Below, piece after piece: positions 25,012-35,369 of a DNA stretch of 64,000 nucleotides (position 1 is the stretch's first letter; every line of letters begins with the position of its first letter). Under the pieces are notes generated by a model. That model worked only from the letters and a program-made list of their open reading frames with translations. It had not been told where the DNA came from and ran no database searches. Both the position numbers and the translations under genes were made by a program. This DNA is from Paludibacter sp. (GTDB lineage Bacteria; Bacteroidota; Bacteroidia; Bacteroidales; Paludibacteraceae): NCBI GenBank assembly GCA_028692715.1, contig JAQUWU010000010.1:1-64000 (forward strand), given 5' to 3'.

Positions 25012-27278
25012 ATACCAAAACACGACATATTATCCTGTTATCGAATCTGATATTCTTGTTTTGCATTCCACTTTTTGCGCAACAAAATGATAGGGTGGAA
25101 ACGTTACTGAAACAAATGACGTTGGAAGAAAAAGTGGGACAAATGGCGCAGGTTACTGTTGATTCTTTGATGGACATTAAAACGTGGCAATTAAAAGATT
25201 CAATGTTGCAAAAAGGAATTGTGGATTATAAAATCGGCTCAGTACTAAATACCTGGGACAATGTGGCTCACAGTAAAGAAGACTGGTGTGCGCTGGTAAA
25301 AAAACTGCAAAATATCACTCAACAAACGTGTCTCAAAATTCCATTAATTTATGGCGTTGACGCCATTCATGGTGCAACCTATACCAACAAATCAACTTTA
25401 TTTCCACAAGAAATTGCCATGGCAGCAACGTTCAACCGAGGGTTGGTGCATCGTGGGGCTGAAATTTGTGCTTATGAAACACGTGCCGGATCATTGCCAT
25501 GGACTTTTTCTCCGGTGCTCGATTTAGGGATTGATGCCCGCTGGCCACGTTTATGGGAAACTTTTGGTGAAGATCCATATTTAGCTTCAGCTATGGCAAC
25601 CGAAATGACTAAAGGTTATCAGGGAACTGATGCTAATAATATTGATAAATATCACGTGGCTGCTTGTGCCAAACATTATCTGGGGTATTCAGTTCCGGTT
25701 TCTGGAAAAGACCGCACGCCGGCCATTATTTCAGAAAATGTATTGCGGGAATATCATTTGCCATCGTTTCAGGCGGCTGTTGATGCAGAAATCAGTTCTG
25801 TAATGGTTAATTCCGGCCTAATAAATGGAATTCCGGTTCATTCAAGTCATTATTTATTGACTGACCTACTGAAAAAAGAGTTAGGGTTTAAAGGTGTGGT
25901 TGTTACCGACTGGATGGATATTGAAAACCTTTACAAGCGCGATCATGTGGCCTTATCGTCCAAAGATGCCGTGAAACTTGCAATCAATGCAGGAATTGAC
26001 ATGGCCATGATTCCTTATAATTTCAAATTTTGTGATAATCTGATTGAATTGGTGCACGAAGGTGCTGTTCCTATGGAACGAATTGATGATGCAGTTCGCC
26101 GTATACTGAAAATTAAACTTAAACTGAATCTTTTTGAACATCCGTTTGACAATACTGCCGATTATCCACTTTTTGGTTCCAAAAAATTTGAACAGGATTC
26201 ATACAAAGCAGCTTCTGAAGCCATTACATTGTTAAAAAACAACAATAATATTCTTCCTCTTGCAAAAGATAAAAAAGTATTAGTTTGCGGACCGAATGCA
26301 AACTCCATGCGAACACTTGATGGCGGTTGGTCGTACTCGTGGCAAGGTGAAAAAACTGAAAAATTCACAGGACAATACAATACCATTCTCGAAGCCATTC
26401 AAAATGAAATTGGGACCAAAAATGTAAGTTATGTTTCAGGTGTTTCGTATGTAGAAGGTGGAAAGTATTGGGAAGAAAAAGAAACCGGAATTCAGGATGC
26501 GGTAACAAAAGCCAGCGATGTAGATTATGTTGTTTTATGTCTGGGTGAAAACAGTTATACAGAGAAACCCGGCGACTTGCAAGATTTAACGTTGTCCGAC
26601 TGGCAAATCAAACTAGCAACAGATTTAGCTGCAACCGGAAAACCTGTGATTTTAATATTGAACGAAGGTCGTCCGCGTATTATCAGCAAGTTTGAAGAGA
26701 AAATGGCGGCAACGGTTTTAACTTATTTACCGGGAAATTTTGGTGGAGATGCATTGGCTGACATTTTGTTTGGCGATGTGAATCCAAGTGGAAAATTACC
26801 TTATACTTATCCACGTTACACCAATTCACTTATCAATTATTGGCACAAATACTCCGAAGAACAAGTAAAAGCAGAAGGCATGTATAACTACGAATCAGAT
26901 TATTCACCATTGTACGAATTCGGTTCAGGCTTGAGTTACACAATATTCAAATACAGCAATTTGAAATTATCCAAAAATGAAATGATGGCAAATGAGAACC
27001 TACAGGTTTCGGTAACGATAACCAATACAGGGAAAGTTGCTGGAAAAGAAGCTGTATTGCTTTATTTATCTGATTTGTATGCCTCTTTGGCACCGGATAT
27101 GAAACGATTGAAAGGTTTTGACAAAATTAATCTGCAACCCGGCGAATCGAAAACGGTAGAATTTACATTGACAAAAAAAGAATTATCGTTTATCAATATT
27201 GATAATAAAACGATAGCTGAGCCGGGTGAATTTGAGGTAAAAATAGGAGATCAGAAAGCACGTTTTATGTTGAAATAG
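25008..27278 (+). CDS. GH3 beta-glucosidase/beta-glycosidase
   Basis: A 756-aa exo-acting enzyme of glycoside hydrolase family 3. A signal peptide ends at LFAQQ. The N-terminal barrel carries the nucleophile Asp301 in GVVVTDWMDIE and KHYLGYS. The second domain (about 395-600) and a C-terminal fibronectin-III-like domain (about 670-756) complete the usual plan. It probably removes terminal beta-glucose (or mannose) from glucomannan fragments in the periplasm. It overlaps the upstream GH26 stop by 4 bp. A dispersed repeat follows its stop. Confidence 0.92.
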   Translation: MNTKTRHIILLSNLIFLFCIPLFAQQNDRVETLLKQMTLEEKVGQMAQVTVDSLMDIKTWQLKDSMLQKGIVDYKIGSVLNTWDNVAHSKEDWCALVKKLQNITQQTCLKIPLIYGVDAIHGATYTNKSTLFPQEIAMAATFNRGLVHRGAEICAYETRAGSLPWTFSPVLDLGIDARWPRLWETFGEDPYLASAMATEMTKGYQGTDANNIDKYHVAACAKHYLGYSVPVSGKDRTPAIISENVLREYHLPSFQAAVDAEISSVMVNSGLINGIPVHSSHYLLTDLLKKELGFKGVVVTDWMDIENLYKRDHVALSSKDAVKLAINAGIDMAMIPYNFKFCDNLIELVHEGAVPMERIDDAVRRILKIKLKLNLFEHPFDNTADYPLFGSKKFEQDSYKAASEAITLLKNNNNILPLAKDKKVLVCGPNANSMRTLDGGWSYSWQGEKTEKFTGQYNTILEAIQNEIGTKNVSYVSGVSYVEGGKYWEEKETGIQDAVTKASDVDYVVLCLGENSYTEKPGDLQDLTLSDWQIKLATDLAATGKPVILILNEGRPRIISKFEEKMAATVLTYLPGNFGGDALADILFGDVNPSGKLPYTYPRYTNSLINYWHKYSEEQVKAEGMYNYESDYSPLYEFGSGLSYTIFKYSNLKLSKNEMMANENLQVSVTITNTGKVAGKEAVLLYLSDLYASLAPDMKRLKGFDKINLQPGESKTVEFTLTKKELSFINIDNKTIAEPGEFEVKIGDQKARFMLK

Positions 27279-27280
27279 AA

Positions 27281-27305
27281 TGACCCCTAACCCCTAAAGG
27301 GGAAC
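27281..27305. repeat. Dispersed CCCCTAAAGGGG repeat between GH3 and GH5-GH26
   Basis: TGACCCCTAACCCCTAAAGG is visible 3 bp after the GH3 stop, in opposite orientation to the two copies inside the next gene. It forms an inverted pair with them across about 80 bp. Confidence 0.85.
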
Positions 27306-27343
27306 TGAGTTACTACTATTTATTATAATAAAATTATAGAATA

Positions 27344-29755
27344 ATGGATATTAAAAAATATATATTAGACAAGATAAACTTATTTTCCCCTTTAGGGGTT
27401 AGGGGTTCAGTTCCCTTTCATGGGTTAGGGGTTCTTTTTTTACTCTTAATTACTATGAGTTGCTTTGCAAATACCACCAAACGTTTTGCCCATGTGAAAG
27501 ATAAACATTTTGTTGCTGATGACAAACCCTATTATTTTATCGGAACCAATTTCTGGTATGGCACTATTTTGGGTTCTACAGGTGAAGGAGGTAACAGGGA
27601 TCGCTTGATTCGGGAACTGGATTTCATGAGAGCAAACGGAATCAACAATTTACGTGTACTAATTGGTGCTGATGGCGAAAACGGTGTTGCGTCAAAAGTA
27701 GAACCGACATTGCAAATTAAACCGGGGGTATACAATGATACTATTTTCGACGGACTTGATTTTCTGTTATCGGAAATGGGAAAACGCGATATGAAAGCGG
27801 TGCTGTTTTTCACCAATTCGTGGGAATGGTCGGGCGGTTACAGTCAATACCTCAACTGGGCCGGCAAAGGTAAAAATCCAATTCCATCCGTAGATGGTTG
27901 GCCGGCTTACATGGATTACGTAAAACAATATGCCGGTTGTGACGAATGTCGTCAAATGCTGAAAAACCATATCAAACATGTTGTTTCACGCACCAACCGT
28001 TACACAAATAAAAAATACACCGACGATCCTGCCATATTTTCGTGGCAAATTGGAAATGAGCCACGAGCTTTTTCTGATGAAAACAAACCATTGTTTGCTG
28101 CATGGTTGAAAGATATTTCTGCTTATATCAAATCATTGGATAAAAACCACATGGTCAGCATTGGTTCTGAAGGACAATGGGGTTGTGAAATGGATATGAA
28201 TTTATTTGAGCAAATTAATGCCGATCCGAATATTGATTATCTGACCATGCATATCTGGCCTAAAAACTGGAGTTGGTTGGATGTAAAAAATATGTCAGGA
28301 ACTTTACAAAACAGCATAGATAAAACAGCTGAATACATGAACAATCACATGGCTGTTGCCCGCAAATTATCCAAGCCTATTGTGTTGGAAGAATTCGGAT
28401 TTCCACGCGATCATCATCAATATACGCTGACCGATTCAACCGCTTTACGTGATAAATACTACAGTGCGGCATTTGAAAAAACACTGAAATCGTCGAAGGA
28501 AAAAGATGTGTTGGCCGGTTGTAATTTTTGGGCTTGGGGTGGATTTGGACGTCCAAGCGGAAACCCTGTTTTTTGGGAAAAGGGAGACGATTACCTCGGC
28601 GATCCTGCACAGGAAGAACAAGGATTGAATTCGGTTTTCGATACGGATGCTACTGTGAAAATAATAAAGAATTATTCGGACAGAATCAATGGAAAAGTGA
28701 CACTGGTAGATGAAAATGCCACAGCCAAAACCCGGGCGCTTTTTGTGAACATGAAAAATAATCTCGATAAAGGCATTATGATTGCTCATCAGGACGATGC
28801 AGCTTACGGTCACGACTGGTATAATGTTGAAGGACGTTCCGATGTAAAAGAAACGGCCGGCAATTATCCGGCTGTGTTTGGTTGGGAATTGGGTCATATT
28901 GAAATTGGTGCTGAATATAACCTTGATTCTGTTTATTTTAGCAATATGAAACGTTTGATTCGCAAAGTGTACGAACGTGGAGGAATTAATACCATCAGTT
29001 GGCACGGCGATAACATTGCTACAGGAAAAACAGCCTGGGATTGCGCACAAGATACAGTGGTGAAAAGTATTTTACCCGGAGGAAGCAATCATTCTAAGTT
29101 CCTCGTTTATCTTGACAGGTTAGCTGCCTTTTTCCACGATTTGAAAGATAAAAACAGTGAACCGATTCCTGTCATTTTCCGCATGTTTCACGAACATACC
29201 GGCAGTTGGTTTTGGTGGGGAGCCAAACAATGTACGCCTGACGAATATAACGAGCTATACCGCATGACTGTAAAATATCTCCGTGATACCAAACAGATTC
29301 ATAACCTACTATATGCTTTTTCACCTGCCGATGTGGCTACCGAACAAGAATATATTGAACGTTATCCCGGTGACGAGTGGGTGGATATTGTTGGTTTCGA
29401 TACCTATGCTTATGGTACGGAAGCCAAAGATATTGATCTTTATAAACAGAAGATGACTGTCGGTTTGTCCATCGTTACAAAATATGCAACTCAAACAAGT
29501 AAAATTCCAATTATGGCCGAAACAGGTATGGAAGGTATCAAAGTGACCGATTATTTTACAAAGGTTTTATTGCCAATAATTCAGTCTTACAAAATAAGTT
29601 ATGTGCTTTTCTGGCGCAATGCGTTCAACAACCCGAACCATTTTTATGTGCCCTATGTGGGTCATGCGTCGGCTGCTGACTTTAAAAAACTTACAGAAAC
29701 ACCGGGCATTCTTTTAAATAAAGAAATCTCGTCTATGTATAGCTCTGAGCAATAA
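27344..29755 (+). CDS. GH5-GH26 two-domain beta-mannanase
   Basis: An 803-aa fusion of two mannan-cutting catalytic modules. The GH5 part (about 48-445, closest to GH5_7 mannanases) has acid/base Glu239 (IGNEPRAF) and nucleophile Glu350 (LEEFGFPRD). The GH26 part (about 450-800) has Glu617 (FRMFHEHTGSWFWWG) and Glu726 (MAETGMEG). Both catalytic pairs are intact. The N-terminal signal region includes residues 15-30 (SPLGVRGSVPFHGLGV) encoded by two dispersed repeats just before the hydrophobic LFLLLITMSC. Cys40 may be lipidated, although the lipobox is imperfect. The pairing of the two families suggests synergy on one chain. Confidence 0.9.
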   Translation: MDIKKYILDKINLFSPLGVRGSVPFHGLGVLFLLLITMSCFANTTKRFAHVKDKHFVADDKPYYFIGTNFWYGTILGSTGEGGNRDRLIRELDFMRANGINNLRVLIGADGENGVASKVEPTLQIKPGVYNDTIFDGLDFLLSEMGKRDMKAVLFFTNSWEWSGGYSQYLNWAGKGKNPIPSVDGWPAYMDYVKQYAGCDECRQMLKNHIKHVVSRTNRYTNKKYTDDPAIFSWQIGNEPRAFSDENKPLFAAWLKDISAYIKSLDKNHMVSIGSEGQWGCEMDMNLFEQINADPNIDYLTMHIWPKNWSWLDVKNMSGTLQNSIDKTAEYMNNHMAVARKLSKPIVLEEFGFPRDHHQYTLTDSTALRDKYYSAAFEKTLKSSKEKDVLAGCNFWAWGGFGRPSGNPVFWEKGDDYLGDPAQEEQGLNSVFDTDATVKIIKNYSDRINGKVTLVDENATAKTRALFVNMKNNLDKGIMIAHQDDAAYGHDWYNVEGRSDVKETAGNYPAVFGWELGHIEIGAEYNLDSVYFSNMKRLIRKVYERGGINTISWHGDNIATGKTAWDCAQDTVVKSILPGGSNHSKFLVYLDRLAAFFHDLKDKNSEPIPVIFRMFHEHTGSWFWWGAKQCTPDEYNELYRMTVKYLRDTKQIHNLLYAFSPADVATEQEYIERYPGDEWVDIVGFDTYAYGTEAKDIDLYKQKMTVGLSIVTKYATQTSKIPIMAETGMEGIKVTDYFTKVLLPIIQSYKISYVLFWRNAFNNPNHFYVPYVGHASAADFKKLTETPGILLNKEISSMYSSEQ
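27385..27434. repeat. Two dispersed repeats inside the GH5-GH26 signal peptide
   Basis: CCCCTTTAGGGGTTAGGGG at 27387-27405 and the degenerate CCCTTTCATGGGTTAGGGG at 27413-27431 lie in the same orientation and frame as the pair in the acetylesterase gene. Confidence 0.85.
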
Positions 29756-29781
29756 ACTATTTATTGTAATTAAAAACAAGG

Positions 29782-31680
29782 ATGATACGATTCAAATATA
29801 TAATTTTTCTGCTACTATTTAGCTTTACAACTTCATTCGCCCAGGATGTAGTGGTGACAGTGAATGCTACTGATGGGAAAAAAGTAGTATTGCCATATAT
29901 CTATGGTCGTAATAACAGTTTTGCCAATTCATTTGGTACGGCTTCGTCAGCCTCTGACAACACTTTTTTCAAAGAAGCCGGATTAAGATTCGCTCGCGAA
30001 AACGGTGGAAACAATGCGACTAAATACAACTGGCGAAAGAAAATATCCAGTCATCCCGATTGGTACAACAATGTATACGACCATGACTGGGATGTACTAT
30101 CACAAAATATTGTGACTAATGTGCCCGATATGCAGGTGATGTGGGCATTCCAATTGATTGGGAAGGTGGCATCAAATAAGAACAATAACTTTAATGACTG
30201 GAGTTACAATCAATCGCAATGGTGGAGCGGTTGTACTCAAAATCTGGCCGGAGGTGGAACGGTAAATACTTCCGGAGGTAGTACTGCAACTGTGAATGGA
30301 AATCCAACACTTTACACTATGGATTGGCCGGCAGATTCAACTGCCGAAGTCTTAAACCATTGGTTTGGAAGCAACGGAATTGGACTGAACCCAACTAATT
30401 TTCAGTATTGGGATATGGACAACGAACCTGAAATATGGAGCGGAACACACGATGATGTAATGCCAACACAGATTACAGCATCAGCGTTTATGGACAAATA
30501 CTTTGCAGTGGCTAAAAAAGCACGTGCATTGTATCCTGATATCAAAATTTGCGGACCTGTTACAGCCAACGAATGGCAATGGTACAAATGGGGATCTGAG
30601 ACTCTTTATATTAACGGGAAATACTACAGTTGGCTTGAATATTTCCTGAAAAGAGTGGCAGACGAAGAAAAAGCAACTGGAATCAAATTATTGGATGTAG
30701 TGGATATACACTGGTATCCGGGAGAATCGGCAGATGCCGATGTTCTTCAATTACACCGTATTTTTTATGATAAAACTTATGTTTATCCGGGAGCAAACGG
30801 TGTTAAAACAATTAACGGCGGTTGGGATACTTCTCAAACTAAGGAATATATTTTTCAACGTATTAATGATTGGTTGACACAGTATTTCGGAGCAAACCAT
30901 GGTATTACAATCGGCTTGAGCGAAACGGGAATTAATTCTACAAATACTAATGTCAATTCGGTTTTGTACGCATCCATGTTGGGAACTTTTGCCAATAATG
31001 GTGTTGAATTTTTCACTCCATGGACCTGGAAAGTGGGTATGTGGGAAACGCTGCATTTATTTAGCCGCTATGCTAAAAATAATAGTGTAACAAGTACTTC
31101 AACTCTTGAAAATACTGTATCAGCATATACTACGGTAACAAGTAATGCAGATTCAATGACCGTTATTCTGGTGAATCGTGACTTGAGTTCAACTCACAAA
31201 GTAACGGTGAATCTATCTAACTTTTCGGTAACTGATGGAACTTATAATACAATCCAACTGGCATCATTGCCAACTACCGAAACTTTTGTTTCACACAACA
31301 GTAATGCTTTAAAGAAAAGCACAGTAACTGTTTCCGGAAATTCTTTCAGTATTGTTTTGCCGACGATTTCTACTACGGCTATTATTTTAAAATCAAGTAC
31401 CGCAGGCATTAATGATGTTGAGGCTTCGTTAGCAGATATAAAACTTTATCCAAATCCGGCTAAGAATATACTGAATGTTGATCTTGGCTCAAAAACGCCT
31501 GTTTTAACCGACATTTCGGTCTATTCGTTAGTTGGGAAATTGATAGAGGCATTCCATTATAACATTGATGGAAATACAGCTTTGAAAATCAATACCGAAA
31601 AATTTGAGAATGGACTGTATTTGTTAAGAGTAAAAAATAATGGTTTTTCCGGGACAAAGAGATTTTGTGTATCTAAATAA
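29782..31680 (+). CDS. GH44 endoglucanase/glucomannanase with T9SS sorting domain
   Basis: A 632-aa secreted enzyme. The signal peptide ends at TTSFAQ. The body matches GH44: FARENGGNNATKYNWRKKISSHPDWY (about 70-95), DMDNEPEIWSGTHDDV with acid/base Glu215, and LSETG with nucleophile Glu381. A beta-domain surrounds the barrel. Residues about 553-632 (LADIKLYPNPAKNILNVDL ... GLYLLRVKNNGFSGTKRF) are a type-A T9SS C-terminal sorting domain, so this enzyme is exported or attached through type IX secretion. GH44 enzymes cut beta-1,4-glucan, xyloglucan or glucomannan; the locus points to glucomannan. Confidence 0.85.
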   Translation: MIRFKYIIFLLLFSFTTSFAQDVVVTVNATDGKKVVLPYIYGRNNSFANSFGTASSASDNTFFKEAGLRFARENGGNNATKYNWRKKISSHPDWYNNVYDHDWDVLSQNIVTNVPDMQVMWAFQLIGKVASNKNNNFNDWSYNQSQWWSGCTQNLAGGGTVNTSGGSTATVNGNPTLYTMDWPADSTAEVLNHWFGSNGIGLNPTNFQYWDMDNEPEIWSGTHDDVMPTQITASAFMDKYFAVAKKARALYPDIKICGPVTANEWQWYKWGSETLYINGKYYSWLEYFLKRVADEEKATGIKLLDVVDIHWYPGESADADVLQLHRIFYDKTYVYPGANGVKTINGGWDTSQTKEYIFQRINDWLTQYFGANHGITIGLSETGINSTNTNVNSVLYASMLGTFANNGVEFFTPWTWKVGMWETLHLFSRYAKNNSVTSTSTLENTVSAYTTVTSNADSMTVILVNRDLSSTHKVTVNLSNFSVTDGTYNTIQLASLPTTETFVSHNSNALKKSTVTVSGNSFSIVLPTISTTAIILKSSTAGINDVEASLADIKLYPNPAKNILNVDLGSKTPVLTDISVYSLVGKLIEAFHYNIDGNTALKINTEKFENGLYLLRVKNNGFSGTKRFCVSK

Positions 31681-31701
31681 TTTAAAGTTGAAGTAATAGT
31701 G

Positions 31702-34158
31702 ATGAAAGTAAAATTAGTTATATTATTAGTGTGGGCATTTGTCTCATTTCCTGTTTTTTCTCAGAAGCAGGTCACAAAAATCCGTGAGCATTTGCTAATG
31801 GACTTTGACTGGCGTTTTGCGCTGGGTAATGCCTCCGATTATACAAAAGATTTTGGAACTTCTACAAGCTATTTTACCTACTTCGCTAAAACCGGATACG
31901 GTGATGGTGCAGCTGCATCTTCATTTAATGACAGTACCTGGCGTAAAGTCGATTTGCCACACGATTGGGCTGTAGAATTACCTTTTTCCGGTTCAGCCAG
32001 TCACAGTCACGGATACAAAACCATCGGTTGGCAATATCCCGAAACTTCAGTGGGTTGGTATCGCAAAAAGTTCACTATTCAGACTTCCGATTTAGGACGT
32101 AAAATAAGTATTCAGTTCGATGGTATACATCGTAATTCTACTGTTTGGATTAATGGTTTTTATGTTGGACATGAACAAAGCGGTTATGCCAGCTCGGTGT
32201 ATGACATTACCGATTATCTGAATTACGGCGCTGAAAACACGGTAGCAGTTCGTGTGGATACAAGCGTTGAAGAAGGTTGGTATTACGAAGGAGCGGGCAT
32301 TTACCGGCATGTGTGGCTCAATAAAACCGATCGTTTGCATGTGGCTCAATACGGCACTTTTGTAACATCGGAAATTGATGGTGATAAGGCAGAATTGACT
32401 GTACGATCCAAAGTGGAGAATCAATATGCTCAATCAAAAAACTTTACAATTGAACAAATTCTGTTGGATGCCAATAACGAACAGGTTATTTCACAGAAGC
32501 TTGAAAATGTCTCGTTGAATGGAAATAGGAAGAACAGCTATTTTCAGAAAATAAAACTTGATAAGCCAACACTTTGGTCTATTGAAAATCCTTATTTATA
32601 TAAGTTGAGAACTTCTATTATTGCTGATGGGCAGACAGTTGATACTTATACAACCATTGTGGGAATTCGCACAGTACGTTTTGACCCGAATCTGGGATTT
32701 TTCCTGAATGGGAAAAATGTAAAAATTTTGGGGACTAATGATCATCAGGATCATGCAGGAGTGGGAACAGCTATTCCGGATGCTTTGCAGGAATTTAGGG
32801 CGAAAAGGCTGAAAGAAATGGGAAGTAATGCTATCCGTACCTCACACAATCCGCCTACTCCCGAATTACTGGATGCCTGCGACAGGTTAGGAATGCTTGT
32901 ATTGGACGAAAACCGGTTGATGGGAATTAATAAAGAACACTTTGATTTGCTTGAAAGATTCATGATTCGCGACAGGAATCATCCCTCAGTGATACTATGG
33001 TCGTTAGGCAATGAAGAATGGGCCATTGAAAGCAATGAAAAGGGAGCACGCATTACCAAAACTATGCAGGAATTTGCTCAAAAAATCGATTCAACACGAG
33101 CATTTACTGTTGCCATTTCAGGCGGTTGGGACAATGGAAGTGGAAAAACTGCTCAGGTAATGGGCTACAATTATATTGTTCAAGGTGATATTGACGAGCA
33201 TCATAAAAAATTTCCCTGGCAATGTGGTATTGGTACCGAAGAAAGTAACGCCATTGGCACACGAGGAGTTTATGTAGACGATAAGGCAAATGGTTGGATG
33301 GCTGCCACAAACCGAATGCCCGAGAATGTTGGTACAGAGTCGGGTTGGAAATTCTATGCGGCACGTCCATTCTTGTCTGGCTTATTTTTCTGGACTGGTT
33401 TCGATTATCGCGGCGAACCAAACCCATTGGCATGGCCGGCAGTCAATTCGCAGTTTGGAATTATTGACTTGTGTGGTTTTCCTAAAGATATTTTCTATTA
33501 CCTGAAATCGTGGTGGGGAAAAGAGCCGGTGATGCACATCATGCCACATTGGAACTGGAAAGGCAGCGAAGGCAAAAAAATCAAGGTGACTATTTATAGC
33601 AATGCCGAAGAAGTGGAATTGCTATTGAATAAAAAATCGTTGGGTAAAATGACGATGGAAAAGAACGGGCATTTGGAATGGAACGTAATTTATAAACCGG
33701 GAACATTAGTTGCCAAAGGATTTACAAATGGGAAATTAACAACTTCAGAGAAAGTGGAAACTACTGATGAACCATCCAAAGTCAAACTTTCATCCGACCG
33801 CTTGGAACTGAATGCCGATGGTGAAGATGTAGCTGTGGTTACTGTTCAGATAAACGACAAGAAAAATCGGTTTGTACCAACGGCAAATGATGAAGTAACA
33901 TTTACACTAAATGGGCCTGGTAAAATAATCGGCGTTGGAAATGGCGACCCGGCTTCGCACGAGCCAGAGCAATTTTCAGACACAGTTCAATGGAAACGCA
34001 AAATCTTTAATGGATTAGCTCAAATCATTATCAAAACAAAGAAACAAGCCGGCGAAATTACCCTGACAGCAACTTCGGAAGGAAAAATTCCGGCCACTCT
34101 GATAATAAATTCAAAAACGGCAATTACACGGCCAACTACAGAGAACATTACGAAATAA
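31702..34158 (+). CDS. GH2 beta-galactosidase/beta-mannosidase-like enzyme
   Basis: An 818-aa exo-glycosidase of family 2. A signal peptide ends about FPVFSQ. The jelly-roll sugar-binding domain (VDLPHDWAVELPF at about 83-95; WYRKKF, GYASSVYDIT) is followed by the Ig-like domain and TIM barrel. The acid/base is Glu438 (WSLGNEEW) and the probable nucleophile Glu513 (GIGTEESN). C-terminal DUF4982-like and Ig-like domains follow (about 620-800). The start is the ATG at 31702; a GTG one codon earlier is less likely. Exact sugar (beta-galactose or beta-mannose) is not resolved by motif. Confidence 0.85.
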   Translation: MKVKLVILLVWAFVSFPVFSQKQVTKIREHLLMDFDWRFALGNASDYTKDFGTSTSYFTYFAKTGYGDGAAASSFNDSTWRKVDLPHDWAVELPFSGSASHSHGYKTIGWQYPETSVGWYRKKFTIQTSDLGRKISIQFDGIHRNSTVWINGFYVGHEQSGYASSVYDITDYLNYGAENTVAVRVDTSVEEGWYYEGAGIYRHVWLNKTDRLHVAQYGTFVTSEIDGDKAELTVRSKVENQYAQSKNFTIEQILLDANNEQVISQKLENVSLNGNRKNSYFQKIKLDKPTLWSIENPYLYKLRTSIIADGQTVDTYTTIVGIRTVRFDPNLGFFLNGKNVKILGTNDHQDHAGVGTAIPDALQEFRAKRLKEMGSNAIRTSHNPPTPELLDACDRLGMLVLDENRLMGINKEHFDLLERFMIRDRNHPSVILWSLGNEEWAIESNEKGARITKTMQEFAQKIDSTRAFTVAISGGWDNGSGKTAQVMGYNYIVQGDIDEHHKKFPWQCGIGTEESNAIGTRGVYVDDKANGWMAATNRMPENVGTESGWKFYAARPFLSGLFFWTGFDYRGEPNPLAWPAVNSQFGIIDLCGFPKDIFYYLKSWWGKEPVMHIMPHWNWKGSEGKKIKVTIYSNAEEVELLLNKKSLGKMTMEKNGHLEWNVIYKPGTLVAKGFTNGKLTTSEKVETTDEPSKVKLSSDRLELNADGEDVAVVTVQINDKKNRFVPTANDEVTFTLNGPGKIIGVGNGDPASHEPEQFSDTVQWKRKIFNGLAQIIIKTKKQAGEITLTATSEGKIPATLIINSKTAITRPTTENITK

Positions 34159-34170
34159 TTATATATAAAT

Positions 34171-35358
34171 ATGAATGAATTTAATAAGTCTTTGAGCAAC
34201 CTCAAAGCAACACAAGAGAAGTTATTAACTACAAAAAATAAAAAAGCGACGAGCGGTAACGGTATTTACGACCGTTACGCAAACCCAATTTTAACTGCAG
34301 CTCATGCACCCATTGAGTGGCGTTACGATTTGAATCCTGAAACAAATCCATATTTGATGGAACGAATTGGTATAAATGCAACGCTCAATTCCGGGGCTAT
34401 AAAATGGAATGGGAAATATATTCTTGTTGTTCGTGTAGAAGGTAACGATCGTAAATCGTTTTTTGCCATTGCCGAAAGTCCAAATGGAATTGACAATTTC
34501 CGCTTTTGGGACGAACCAGCAACACTCCCTGAAACTGAAGAACCTGATACTAATGTGTATGATATGCGTTTAACTGCACACGAAGATGGTTGGATTTACG
34601 GCGTGTTCTGCAGTGAACGTAAAGATCCGAATGCGCCTGAAGGTGATTTGTCGGCAGCTGTTGCATCAGCAGGAATTGTTCGTACAAAAGATTTATTGAC
34701 TTGGGAACGTCTGCCTGATTTGAAATCTAAAAGCCAACAACGCAATGTGGTTCTTCACCCTGAATTTGTGGATGGTAAATATGCCTTTTATACCCGTCCA
34801 CAAGATGGATTCATTGACACGGGAAGCGGCGGTGGAATTGGATGGGGTTTAGTTGACGACATAACGAATGCCATAGTGAAAGAAGAGAAAATTATCAATT
34901 ATCGGTATTATCACACAATCAAGGAGCTAAAAAACGGAGAAGGACCACATCCAATTAAAACTGAAAAAGGATGGTTGCATTTGGCTCATGGTGTCAGAAA
35001 TTGCGCTGCCGGTTTGCGTTATGTTTTATATCTTTATCTTACCGATTTGCAAGATCCGACTAAATTAATTGCAGAACCGGCTGGATATTTTATGGCTCCG
35101 CAAGATGAAGAACGCATCGGTGATGTATCGAATGTATTGTTTTCCAGTGGCTGGATTGCAGATAAAGATGGCACGGTATTTATTTATTATGCTTCTTCAG
35201 ACACTCGCATGCATGTGGCAACCTCCACTATTGATAAATTACTGGATTATTGCCTGAAATCTCCGGCTGATGGTTACCGTTCGGCTGCTTCTGTGGAAAC
35301 TATCAAACAAATGGTTGCAAAAAACAAAGAATTATCAAAACAATCAGTACAACTCTAA
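34171..35358 (+). CDS. GH130 4-O-beta-D-mannosyl-D-glucose phosphorylase
   Basis: Phosphorolyses Man-beta-1,4-Glc to mannose-1-phosphate and glucose in the cytoplasm. The 395-aa protein lacks a signal peptide. It has the GH130_1 features [42 protein letters not shown], the YDMRL segment with Asp131 at the position of the general acid known for mannosylglucose phosphorylase, and GPHPI / HGVRN phosphate-site residues. An AGE-family 2-epimerase lies downstream. The epimerase-phosphorylase pair is the established route from mannobiose to glycolysis in Bacteroides fragilis, which supports the assignment. Confidence 0.92.
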   Translation: MNEFNKSLSNLKATQEKLLTTKNKKATSGNGIYDRYANPILTAAHAPIEWRYDLNPETNPYLMERIGINATLNSGAIKWNGKYILVVRVEGNDRKSFFAIAESPNGIDNFRFWDEPATLPETEEPDTNVYDMRLTAHEDGWIYGVFCSERKDPNAPEGDLSAAVASAGIVRTKDLLTWERLPDLKSKSQQRNVVLHPEFVDGKYAFYTRPQDGFIDTGSGGGIGWGLVDDITNAIVKEEKIINYRYYHTIKELKNGEGPHPIKTEKGWLHLAHGVRNCAAGLRYVLYLYLTDLQDPTKLIAEPAGYFMAPQDEERIGDVSNVLFSSGWIADKDGTVFIYYASSDTRMHVATSTIDKLLDYCLKSPADGYRSAASVETIKQMVAKNKELSKQSVQL

Positions 35359-35369
35359 AAAATAATACG

